Positions 14,738 through 21,539 of a stretch of 28,628 nt of DNA are shown here, piece by piece. Both the position numbers and the translations under genes were made by a program. A model generated the notes under the pieces. It saw only the letters and a program-made list of their open reading frames with translations, ran no database searches and was not told the DNA's origin. The stretch is from assembly GCA_905202215.1 (NCBI GenBank), contig CAJKRG010000041.1, positions 1 to 28,628 on the forward strand, written 5' to 3'. This DNA comes from an uncultured Porphyromonadaceae bacterium. GTDB taxonomy: Bacteria; Bacteroidota; Bacteroidia; Bacteroidales; Muribaculaceae. The first letter of the stretch is position 1; each line of letters opens with the position of its first letter.

Positions 14738-15000
14738 GTGGAAAATATAGCGACATGCCCCTATGGGCTAAACTTCTGATCATATTTGCCGCTCTTCCTG
14801 TCTGTGCTTATCCGTGGATGCTTGCCCATACAGATGAGGATAGCGGCACTCTTACGTTCCTGTGGCTCTATCCTTTCTATGTCTTTGCCTCGGCCATCTG
14901 TGCATGGATATGCTGGCCCGACCGTCGCGAAGTTTCCTGGATACTTATCATTCTCATGCTTCTCACTCATGCCGGAATGCTTTATCTGATTAATAATTAA
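14734..15000 (+). CDS. Small three-helix membrane protein
   Basis: I do not recognise a family for this 88-residue protein. It has three likely transmembrane helices (about 12-33, 42-62 and 66-86), joined by a short acidic loop 'HTDEDSG' and a charged loop 'WPDRREVS'. The ATG overlaps the epimerase stop (ATGA), and the coding sequence stays in the local base-composition style, which supports a real gene. The RAYT gene begins 5 bp after its stop, so that element may have landed directly behind it. Confidence 0.7.
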   Translation: MSGKYSDMPLWAKLLIIFAALPVCAYPWMLAHTDEDSGTLTFLWLYPFYVFASAICAWICWPDRREVSWILIILMLLTHAGMLYLINN

Positions 15001-15005
15001 AAATC

Positions 15006-15869
15006 GTGGCTCAGGTTTTCAGAGCACATTGGCATGATTATTGTTCGCGTTGCATTTATATGATAACGCTCAGCAAGAATGTGTCTGTTTCTGACCTCGG
15101 GTATCTCTCGGAAGAAAAGATAGAGCTAACAGAATTAGGCCTTTGTATTAAGGGGCAAATAAAACTGATTCAGCTTCTTCATCCGGCCTTGAAAATACTT
15201 CAATACTGCATAATGCCCGATCATGTGCATCTTCTGCTGTTTGTGCAAAATATGCTTGATGAACCTATGGGTAGATATATAGCCCGGTTTAAGGTTGGGG
15301 TAAATAATCGTGCCGGCGGTATCAAAGTATTCGAAGATGGTTTCAACGACCAGATTCTGATGAAAGAACGTTCGCTCGACACACTGTTCAATTATATCCG
15401 CGAAAATCCGAGGCGTCTGGCAGTGCGTAGGGCATATCCTGAATTTTTCAGACGAGTAAACGGTTTGGAAATAGAAGGACAGAGATTTTCGGTTTATGGC
15501 AATTTGTATCTTCTCCGGAATCCGTTTCGCGAGCAGGTAGTAGTGCACAGGGCCGATACGGAACAGCAACGAAAGAAAAACCGCGATCGTTGGCTTTATG
15601 CTGCCGCCAACGGAGGTGTTTTAGTATCACCTTTTATATCTCCGGCCGAGAAGGCTGTGAGACAAGAGGCTGAGAAATTAGGTTCAAAAATAATATTGAT
15701 TATAAATGAAGCCATGGGTGAGCGATATAAGCCTGTCGGGCATGATTTCGAACTTTGCGAAAGCGGGCGGCTGCTGATTGTTTCGGCTCAGGTGTCGAAG
15801 ACCCTGACACGCGAAGCCTGTCTGACCATGAATGCCCTGGCTGCGAAAATATCCGGGCTGAAGCCCTGA
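15006..15869 (+). CDS. RAYT-type HUH transposase with C-terminal Rossmann-like extension
   Basis: This 287-residue protein belongs to the Y1/IS200-like REP-associated tyrosine transposases. These nick single-stranded DNA at REP hairpins through an HUH metal site and a tyrosine. The N-terminal domain has 'HDYCSRCIYMITLS' (10-23), the HUH motif His73-Val-His75 in 'IMPDHVHLLLF', and the probable nucleophile Tyr130 in 'FNYIRENPRR'. Residues about 150-287 form an extra domain with 'NGGVLVSPFISPAEKAVRQE' and 'CESGRLLIVSA', resembling DprA/SLOG-type Rossmann folds. The start is GTG 15006: the conserved N-terminus lies upstream of any suitable ATG. Small palindromes follow the gene, as expected for REP-type substrates. 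The transposase call is good; the C-terminal assignment is tentative. Confidence 0.8.
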   Translation: MAQVFRAHWHDYCSRCIYMITLSKNVSVSDLGYLSEEKIELTELGLCIKGQIKLIQLLHPALKILQYCIMPDHVHLLLFVQNMLDEPMGRYIARFKVGVNNRAGGIKVFEDGFNDQILMKERSLDTLFNYIRENPRRLAVRRAYPEFFRRVNGLEIEGQRFSVYGNLYLLRNPFREQVVVHRADTEQQRKKNRDRWLYAAANGGVLVSPFISPAEKAVRQEAEKLGSKIILIINEAMGERYKPVGHDFELCESGRLLIVSAQVSKTLTREACLTMNALAAKISGLKP

Positions 15870-15905
15870 GCGCAAACAAAGTTTGTAAGTGCTAAAAGCT
15901 TTAGC
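15855..15905. repeat. Three short palindromes behind the RAYT gene
   Basis: In 51 bp there are three hairpins: GGGCT-GA-AGCCC (15855-15866), CAAAC-AAA-GTTTG (15873-15885) and GCTAAA-AGC-TTTAGC (15891-15905). The first abuts the RAYT stop codon. CCTGAGC (15865-15871) is also the exact reverse complement of GCTCAGG (15009-15015) at the start of the gene. They resemble REP-like substrates of RAYT proteins. Confidence 0.55.
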
Positions 15906-15921
15906 TCTAAATTATCTTGAT

Positions 15922-16572
15922 ATGACAGAAGAGCTTTTAAACGATTATATCGAGGCACATATAGGCGCCGAGCCTGAGATTCTGCACAGGCTCTACCGGC
16001 ACACCCATCTCACACGTCTCTATCCGCGGATGTGTTCGGGTCACGCGCAGGGGCGCCTTCTGGCAATGTTCACACGTATGATCCGGCCTCACCGAATCCT
16101 TGAGTTGGGCACGTTCACAGGCTACTCGGCCCTATGTTTCGCCGAGGCTATGCCGGAGGGCTGTTCGATAGACACGGTGGAGATAGATCCCGAATATGCC
16201 GACGATCTGCGCGAACTTTTCACCTCCTCGCCCCGCGGGGCCGACATACGTCTGCATATAGGTGATGCCCGAGAACTTATAGACAGTATAATGGAAGATG
16301 GAGAGCCTGTAGATATGGTATTTATCGACGCCGACAAGCGTGTCTACTCTTCTTATTATGAAGCGGTGATGCGACATTTGCGTCCCGGAGCATTCATTCT
16401 TGCTGACAACACTCTGTGGGACGGCAAAGTGCTCGATAATAATGCCCGCGATCCGCAGACAGAGGGCATACGGGCTTTCAATGACCTTGTAGCGTCCGAT
16501 CCTCGAGTGGAAAAAGCCATAATCCCTATCCGCGACGGACTGACGATTCTACAAGTCAGACACGATTTCTAA
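15922..16572 (+). CDS. O-methyltransferase, caffeoyl-CoA OMT-like family
   Basis: This 216-residue SAM-dependent methyltransferase matches the COMT-like family (PF01596). It has the SAM loop 'ILELGTFTGYSAL' (59-71), the acidic strand 'DTVEIDPEYA' (84-93), 'GDARELI', the metal-binding segment 'DMVFIDADKR' (131-140) and 'ILADNTLWDGKV' (159-170), giving the Asp/Asp-Asn divalent-metal site. Bacterial members methylate catechols or tRNA hydroxyuridine (TrmR-like); the substrate here is undecided. I chose ATG 15922 because a GTG at 15889 would place the start inside the RAYT palindromes and add a non-conserved N-terminus. Its TAA overlaps the stop of the convergent ClC gene. Confidence 0.88.
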   Translation: MTEELLNDYIEAHIGAEPEILHRLYRHTHLTRLYPRMCSGHAQGRLLAMFTRMIRPHRILELGTFTGYSALCFAEAMPEGCSIDTVEIDPEYADDLRELFTSSPRGADIRLHIGDARELIDSIMEDGEPVDMVFIDADKRVYSSYYEAVMRHLRPGAFILADNTLWDGKVLDNNARDPQTEGIRAFNDLVASDPRVEKAIIPIRDGLTILQVRHDF

Positions 16573-17912
16573 CCTTTTTCGTGATAGAAATTTTCGGATT
16601 TCACCAGGCGTACGACTCCGTAGCATAACGACGAAGCAAGTACCATAGGCAGGAATAAAGTGAAATTGCCGGTCATTTCGGGAGTGAGGAACATGGCCAT
16701 GAAAGGTGCCCTGATCACGCCGGCGAATACAGCACACATGCCTATAAGAGTGAAATCGCCGACTGGCAGCGAACAGCCGAAGAGATTGTTTGCTGTCAAT
16801 GCGAACAGCAGCCCCGCGAGCGAGCCTGCGAAGAGAGTAGGGGCGAAGTCGCCGGCGACTCCGGCCTGGGTGGTAAGTCCTACGGCCAGACCTTTCGCCA
16901 GCAGAATACCTCCGACGATGATTGCAATATGGCCGAATCCGTGGCCTGCAGTGATGGGAGTGCCGTCGTAGAGGGCTGTCACATCGCCGTTGATCATGCG
17001 GTCCATCACGCCGTATCCCTCGCCATAGAGAGCCGGAAAGAGGAAGAGCAGCACGCCGAGTATAGCTCCGGCTACTGTTATCCGGATCCATTCATGACCC
17101 ATACGGCGGATCATGCGTCTGGCTACGCGTACAAAATGGTTGTATAGCAGCGAATACAAGCCGGCGGCTATTCCGAAAATGGTCAGAGCCATATATGAAC
17201 CGGCCTCGAAAGGCTCCGCCGAGTCAAGGAAAACGTCGAAAGTAAACCCCGTGAAAATATAGCATGTCATGGCTGAGGCGAGACAGCCCAGGAGGAGAGC
17301 GAGTACTGTGAACGTAGTGAACGGCAGGCGTAGAATCTCGAGAGCGAACAGCATGCCTCCGACCGGAGCCTTGAATATTGCCGCTATGCCGGCTCCGGCT
17401 CCGCAGCCTATGAAGATGCGTATCTGATCGGGCGTCAGACCGAGTCTGCGTGCTATGGTTCCGCTTATAGAAGCGCCGGTAACAGCGATAGGCCCTTCGG
17501 CACCCGCCGATCCGCCGAATCCGAGCGTCAGCACATTGGCGATGATAGGACCGAACATGAGTTTTTTGCTTATTATATATCTCCCTTTGTCCAGAAAGTC
17601 CAGGAGACGGTCTGTGCCGAGATTCAGGGGTCTTCTGACAATATATCGGCAGAAAAGGGCCGTGAGAGTCAGACCGATGAGAGGAAGAACAAGGAGCGTC
17701 CAGTCGCCGGCCGGCGGAAAATGACGGGTAAGCGCGCCCGATACCCATTTGATGAGCAGTCGCAGAACCACACATGCAAGACCGGTGATGACTCCTGTGG
17801 CTGCCGCGAGAATCATCATATAAGCTTTCGGCGGCACATAGCGTCGCGCCAGCCGCAGATATGCGACAGGGCGTAACAGATGATGTCTATGGCTGTACAG
17901 ATTCATTTCCAC
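16569..17912 (-). CDS. ClC-family chloride channel or H+/Cl- antiporter
   Basis: The 447-residue polytopic membrane protein has about ten hydrophobic helices, starting near residue 30. Signature segments are 'GFGGSAGAEGPIAVTGAS' with the gating Glu139, and 'AGVAGDFAPTLFAGSLAGLLFA', the G-x-F-x-P motif that lines the anion path. A conserved 'GCGAGAGIAAIFKAPVGGMLFALE' lies between them. No C-terminal CBS pair is present, so it is the short prokaryotic form. Whether it is a channel or an exchanger cannot be told; the proton-glutamate position needs an alignment. It lies 52 bp downstream of a glycosyltransferase gene on the same strand and overlaps the O-methyltransferase stop by 4 bp. Confidence 0.94.
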   Translation of the reverse strand: MEMNLYSHRHHLLRPVAYLRLARRYVPPKAYMMILAAATGVITGLACVVLRLLIKWVSGALTRHFPPAGDWTLLVLPLIGLTLTALFCRYIVRRPLNLGTDRLLDFLDKGRYIISKKLMFGPIIANVLTLGFGGSAGAEGPIAVTGASISGTIARRLGLTPDQIRIFIGCGAGAGIAAIFKAPVGGMLFALEILRLPFTTFTVLALLLGCLASAMTCYIFTGFTFDVFLDSAEPFEAGSYMALTIFGIAAGLYSLLYNHFVRVARRMIRRMGHEWIRITVAGAILGVLLFLFPALYGEGYGVMDRMINGDVTALYDGTPITAGHGFGHIAIIVGGILLAKGLAVGLTTQAGVAGDFAPTLFAGSLAGLLFALTANNLFGCSLPVGDFTLIGMCAVFAGVIRAPFMAMFLTPEMTGNFTLFLPMVLASSLCYGVVRLVKSENFYHEKG

Positions 17913-17964
17913 AGGATTTGCATATATTTAAAATGCCTCTCCTGATAGAAAAGTTCTTGGCTTC

Positions 17965-19005
17965 TTATTTTCTTATTACTTTATCATAAAGCCTGTCGTA
18001 GGCTTCTATGGTGTGCGATATATCGAAGCGGCGCACATAGTCGAGAGCCTCCTGCGCTCTGTTCAGGGCCGTCGGATAGTCGGCGATCAGTGCGGCTATT
18101 GCGTCGGCGAAGCTTTCGGCGTTTCCTTTTTCGGCAGAGAGGCACAGACGGCCGTGGTCGGCCACTTCCCATGGGCCGTCGTGATCGGTGAGTATGAGAG
18201 GCAGCCCGGCGGCCATACCCTCGGCCACAGTCAGTCCGAAGCCCTCGTAGCGCGAAGAATGTATCATGGCGTCATAGCGGCAGAGCCGGGAGTATATATA
18301 ACTGCGGTCGCGCATACCTTCGAAATGGATCTGACGGGCCACACCTTCGTTTTCGGCAAGGCGGCGCAGAGAGTCGAGTCCGCTTCCGGTGCCGATGAAA
18401 CTTATCTCGATATTGTCGGTTCCTCTTCTTTTCAGTATGCCGAGAGCACGGATGGCAATATCCTGCCCTTTCAGCTCCGGCTCCAGGCGGCCTACCTGCA
18501 CGAGCCGGAAAGTATGCGGCATGCCTTCCGGACGTCGGGCCACATCGGCCACTATAATGCCGTTGGGCACCGTAGTGACATCGGCTCCCGGAAGGCGCCG
18601 CCGTATATCGTCGGCAACCACATCTGTTATAGCCGCCATAGCGGTGCCTGCGGAATATTCCATTGTTATGTTGAGGGCATGGACGGTATATATCATGCGG
18701 CTGCGGCGCAGACGAACCAGACGGCAGAATTTCTCGTGATGCACATGCACTATATCGGGCCTGAGCCTTGCGATTGCCATGTTGAGCCGCGCCATCATCA
18801 GCAGGGGCGCCGCGCCCTCCCGGCGCCGGAAGCGCACAATACCGACAGCCGGATCTACGGCATTCATGACCTGCGAAGATTCGCGGTCGTTGACAATGAG
18901 CAATGTCACGCGGTGGCCGCGTTTCACCTGACCGTTCATGATGTCGACGAGCATGGTTTCGGCTCCCCCGACCTCCATCGAATATGTGCAGTGAAGTATA
19001 TGCAT
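17965..19005 (-). CDS. Glycosyltransferase family 4 protein
   Basis: The 346-residue GT-B-fold enzyme begins 'MHILHCTYSMEVGGAET', with the donor-side glycine loop GGAET (13-17). It has 'RPDIVHVHHEKF' (82-93) in the N-terminal domain, 'LVQVGRLEPELKGQDIAIRAL' in the linker and C-terminal domain, and the EX7E motif with Glu254 and Glu262 in 'SSRYEGFGLTVAEG'. It likely transfers a sugar from a nucleotide donor to a glycan at the cytoplasmic face. Sequence details differ clearly from the other GT4 enzyme in this window, so they are not recent duplicates. It is divergent from parE, with 75 bp between start codons. Confidence 0.9.
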   Translation of the reverse strand: MHILHCTYSMEVGGAETMLVDIMNGQVKRGHRVTLLIVNDRESSQVMNAVDPAVGIVRFRRREGAAPLLMMARLNMAIARLRPDIVHVHHEKFCRLVRLRRSRMIYTVHALNITMEYSAGTAMAAITDVVADDIRRRLPGADVTTVPNGIIVADVARRPEGMPHTFRLVQVGRLEPELKGQDIAIRALGILKRRGTDNIEISFIGTGSGLDSLRRLAENEGVARQIHFEGMRDRSYIYSRLCRYDAMIHSSRYEGFGLTVAEGMAAGLPLILTDHDGPWEVADHGRLCLSAEKGNAESFADAIAALIADYPTALNRAQEALDYVRRFDISHTIEAYDRLYDKVIRK

Positions 19006-19009
19006 GCCA

Positions 19010-19017
19010 CAAAAATA
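19010..19017 (-). promoter_or_regulatory. -7-like element directly before the minus-strand glycosyltransferase
   Basis: The minus strand reads TATTTTTG (complement of 19010-19017), ending 4 bp before the ATG at 19005. If used, the transcript would start at or next to the start codon, so it would be leaderless. No clear -33 element is seen. Confidence 0.35.
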
Positions 19018-19048
19018 GGCATTTTTCGGAAATTTGCGTAATTTTTGC

Positions 19049-19056
19049 TAACTTTG
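19049..19056 (+). promoter_or_regulatory. -7 promoter element of parE
   Basis: TAACTTTG fits TAnnTTTG and lies 24 bp before the parE ATG. The -33 element at 20-bp spacing is poor. A near-copy of the Lrp-type palindrome, ATTTGCGTAAT (19032-19042), lies just upstream, but this may be chance. Confidence 0.5.
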
Positions 19057-19080
19057 TGAGACATAAAGCGCACTAATCCT

Positions 19081-21039
19081 ATGACCGACGATAATATAAA
19101 TCAGCAGAATACCGACGAACCGGCCGACGGCGTTTTTGCCCCTGCGGCCGCAGACTACAGCGAGGCCGACATACAGACGCTCGACTGGAAAGAGCATATA
19201 CAGCGTCGCCCCGGCATGTATATAGGCAAGCTCGGAGACGGCACCAACTCCGACGACGGTATCTACGTGCTTCTCAAGGAAGTGCTCGACAATTCCATCG
19301 ATGAGTATATGATGGGTTTCGGGCGCCAGATTACCGTCAATGTCGATGCCTTGTCTGCTTCCGTACGCGATTATGGCCGCGGTATTCCTCTGGGTTCGCT
19401 TGTCGATGTGGCATCGAAGATGAATACGGGCGGAAAATACGACTCGTCGGCGTTCCAGAAGTCTGTCGGTCTGAACGGTGTCGGTCTGAAGGCCGTCAAT
19501 GCCCTGTCGACCGAATTCGAGATCATTGCCTATCGCAACGGCCAGCGCAAACGCGCGCTCTTCACCATGGGAAATCTCATAGAGGAGAGCGACATCGAGC
19601 CGACCGATGAGGATAACGGCACTTTCGTGCGCTTCACTCCTTCAGCCGATATTTTCCGCGACTATGCTTTCCGCGATGAATTTATCGAGCCGCTGCTGAA
19701 AAACTACACATACCTCAACACCGGCCTCGCCATTGTCTTCAACGGGCGTCGTTTCATATCGCGTAACGGTCTCCGCGATCTGCTCAACGCCACTCTGACG
19801 CAGGAGTCGCTCTATCCTATCATACACCTCAAAGGGCAGGACATCGAGATTGCCATAACGCATGTGAACCAGTACGGCGAGGAATACTATTCGTTTGTCA
19901 ACGGTCAGCACACCACTCAGGGGGGTACTCATCTCAGCGCTTTCAAGGAAGCCGTAAGCCGTACTCTCAAGGATTTCTTCAACCGCAATTTCGAATATTC
20001 CGATATTAGGAACGGCATGGTGGCCGCTGTCGCCGTGCGTGTGCAGGATCCGGTCTTCGAGTCGCAGACAAAGACTAAACTCGGTTCGCGCGACATGGGG
20101 CCCGACGGCCCTACCATAGCCAAATATATAGGCGATTTCATCAAGAAAGAGCTCGACAACTATCTGCATCGCAATCTTGAGGTCGCAGACGTGATTCTGA
20201 AAAAGGTGCAGGAAAGCGAGCGCGACCGCAAGGCCATGGCCGGAGTGCAGAAAAAAGCCCGCGAGACAGCCAAGAAAGTGAGCCTCTACAACCGCAAGCT
20301 CAACGACTGCCGCGTGCACCTCAACGACGCCCGCGGCTCTGACGAGAAAAAGGAGGCGACGAGCATATTCATCACCGAGGGTGACTCGGCCGGCGGTTCT
20401 ATCGAGAAGGTACGCAACGTCGAGACTCAGGCTGTGTTCAAACTCCGCGGAAAGCCTCTCAATACCTATGGAGCCACCAAAAAAGAACTCTACACCAACG
20501 AGGAGTTCAGTCTTCTTCAGGCTGCCCTCAACATAGAGGACGGTATCGACGGACTGCGCTACAACAAGGTGATCATAGCCACCGATGCCGATGTCGACGG
20601 CATGCACATACGTCTGCTCATGCTCACTTTCTTCCTCCAGTATTTCCCCGACCTCATCAAGAAGGGTCATGTATACGTGCTCCAGACACCGCTCTTCCGT
20701 GTGCGAAACAAGAAGACGGCCAAGCGCTCGGGACGTGCGAAGAAAGACGATGCTCCCGACGATACCGTATACTGCTATTCCGACGACGAGCGTGTCGCGG
20801 CCATACAGCGGTTCGGCGACAATGCCGAGATCACACGCTTCAAAGGTCTCGGTGAAATATCGCCCGAGGAATTCCGCGACTTTATCGGCGAGAACATGCG
20901 TGTCGATCGTGTCAGTCTGCGCAAGGACGACGGTGTTGCCGAAGTTCTCGAATTCTACATGGGCAAGAACACAATGGAGCGTCAGAACTTCATTATCGAC
21001 AACCTTGTGGTCGAGGACGACACCCACATCGACAGCTGA
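19081..21039 (+). CDS. parE: DNA topoisomerase IV subunit B
   Basis: ParE is the ATPase subunit of topoisomerase IV, which unlinks daughter chromosomes. The 652-residue protein has a GHKL ATPase domain ('RRPGMYIGKLGDG' 42-54, 'LLKEVLDNSIDEY' with the ATP-binding Asn71), a transducer domain, and a TOPRIM domain with 'TEGDSAGGS' (about 432-440) and 'DADVDGMHIR' (about 501-510). The 'DDGIYVLLKE' N-terminal region matches the Bacteroidetes ParE type rather than GyrB, which has a 'HHLVYEVVDNS' version; that distinction rests on recall. A low-complexity acidic stretch of 25-30 residues precedes the domain. No parC is in the window; coaD follows after heptamer array R3. Confidence 0.9.
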   Translation: MTDDNINQQNTDEPADGVFAPAAADYSEADIQTLDWKEHIQRRPGMYIGKLGDGTNSDDGIYVLLKEVLDNSIDEYMMGFGRQITVNVDALSASVRDYGRGIPLGSLVDVASKMNTGGKYDSSAFQKSVGLNGVGLKAVNALSTEFEIIAYRNGQRKRALFTMGNLIEESDIEPTDEDNGTFVRFTPSADIFRDYAFRDEFIEPLLKNYTYLNTGLAIVFNGRRFISRNGLRDLLNATLTQESLYPIIHLKGQDIEIAITHVNQYGEEYYSFVNGQHTTQGGTHLSAFKEAVSRTLKDFFNRNFEYSDIRNGMVAAVAVRVQDPVFESQTKTKLGSRDMGPDGPTIAKYIGDFIKKELDNYLHRNLEVADVILKKVQESERDRKAMAGVQKKARETAKKVSLYNRKLNDCRVHLNDARGSDEKKEATSIFITEGDSAGGSIEKVRNVETQAVFKLRGKPLNTYGATKKELYTNEEFSLLQAALNIEDGIDGLRYNKVIIATDADVDGMHIRLLMLTFFLQYFPDLIKKGHVYVLQTPLFRVRNKKTAKRSGRAKKDDAPDDTVYCYSDDERVAAIQRFGDNAEITRFKGLGEISPEEFRDFIGENMRVDRVSLRKDDGVAEVLEFYMGKNTMERQNFIIDNLVVEDDTHIDS

Positions 21040-21043
21040 ATTA

Positions 21044-21102
21044 ATTACAAGTCAGGAGTTGGCAATTAGAACTCCTGACTTCTGACTTCTAATTTCCAAC
21101 TC
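21044..21102. repeat. Inverted heptamer array R3
   Basis: Four 7-bp units on the left (21044-21071: ATTACAA, GTCAGGA, GTTGGCA, ATTAGAA) face four on the right (21073-21100: TCCTGAC, TTCTGAC, TTCTAAT, TTCCAAC). AAGTCAGGAGTT (21049-21060) pairs with AACTCCTGACTT (21070-21081) in a perfect 12-bp stem with a 9-nt loop. It occupies almost the whole parE-coaD gap and shares this 12-mer with array R1. Confidence 0.8.
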
Positions 21103-21105
21103 AAT

Positions 21106-21537
21106 ATGAAGGCTCTATTTCCCGGTTCATTCCGGCCCTTCACTCGCGGTCATGCCGATATAGTCGCACGTGCGCTTGCCCTTTTCGACGAAGTGGTGAT
21201 AGCAGTGGGTGTGAATGTGTCCAAGCCGCTCCATGATATCGAGGCAGCTCTCGAACCGATAAAAAAACTTTATGCCGGCGAGCCGCGTGTGCGTGTGGAG
21301 GCATTTACCGGTCTGACTGCGAATTACGCCTCTGCGATAGGAGCCGCATGCATAGTCCGGGGAGTACGTTCGACCAAGGATTACGAGTACGAACGCGACA
21401 TGGCTGACATCAACAGACAACTTTCGGGCATCGAAACCGTTATATTATTCAGTAGACCCGAATTGGGCGCCATATCGTCGAGCATCGTCCGCGAACTCGA
21501 AAGCTATGGTGTCGACACCACTCCATATTTGCCCTGA
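21106..21537 (+). CDS. coaD: Phosphopantetheine adenylyltransferase
   Basis: CoaD joins 4'-phosphopantetheine and ATP to dephospho-CoA, the penultimate step of coenzyme A synthesis. The 143-residue protein is slightly short for the family (about 155-160), lacking some C-terminal residues. It keeps 'FTRGHADIV' with the catalytic His16, the lysine in 'VSKP', 'IVRGVRSTKDYEYE' and the ATP-binding 'ISSSIVREL'. The usual GT/SFDPF loop reads GSFRPF (7-12), an Asp-to-Arg change. It starts 66 bp after the parE stop, the gap being heptamer array R3. The protease gene starts 2 bp after its stop. Confidence 0.92.
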   Translation: MKALFPGSFRPFTRGHADIVARALALFDEVVIAVGVNVSKPLHDIEAALEPIKKLYAGEPRVRVEAFTGLTANYASAIGAACIVRGVRSTKDYEYERDMADINRQLSGIETVILFSRPELGAISSSIVRELESYGVDTTPYLP

Positions 21538-21539
21538 AA

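Noticed and set aside
19032..19042. Third Lrp-type operator in the parE/glycosyltransferase gap
   Set aside because: ATTTGCGTAAT has a mismatch in the palindrome and is a single site; AT-rich gaps could produce it by chance. I kept it only as a hint.
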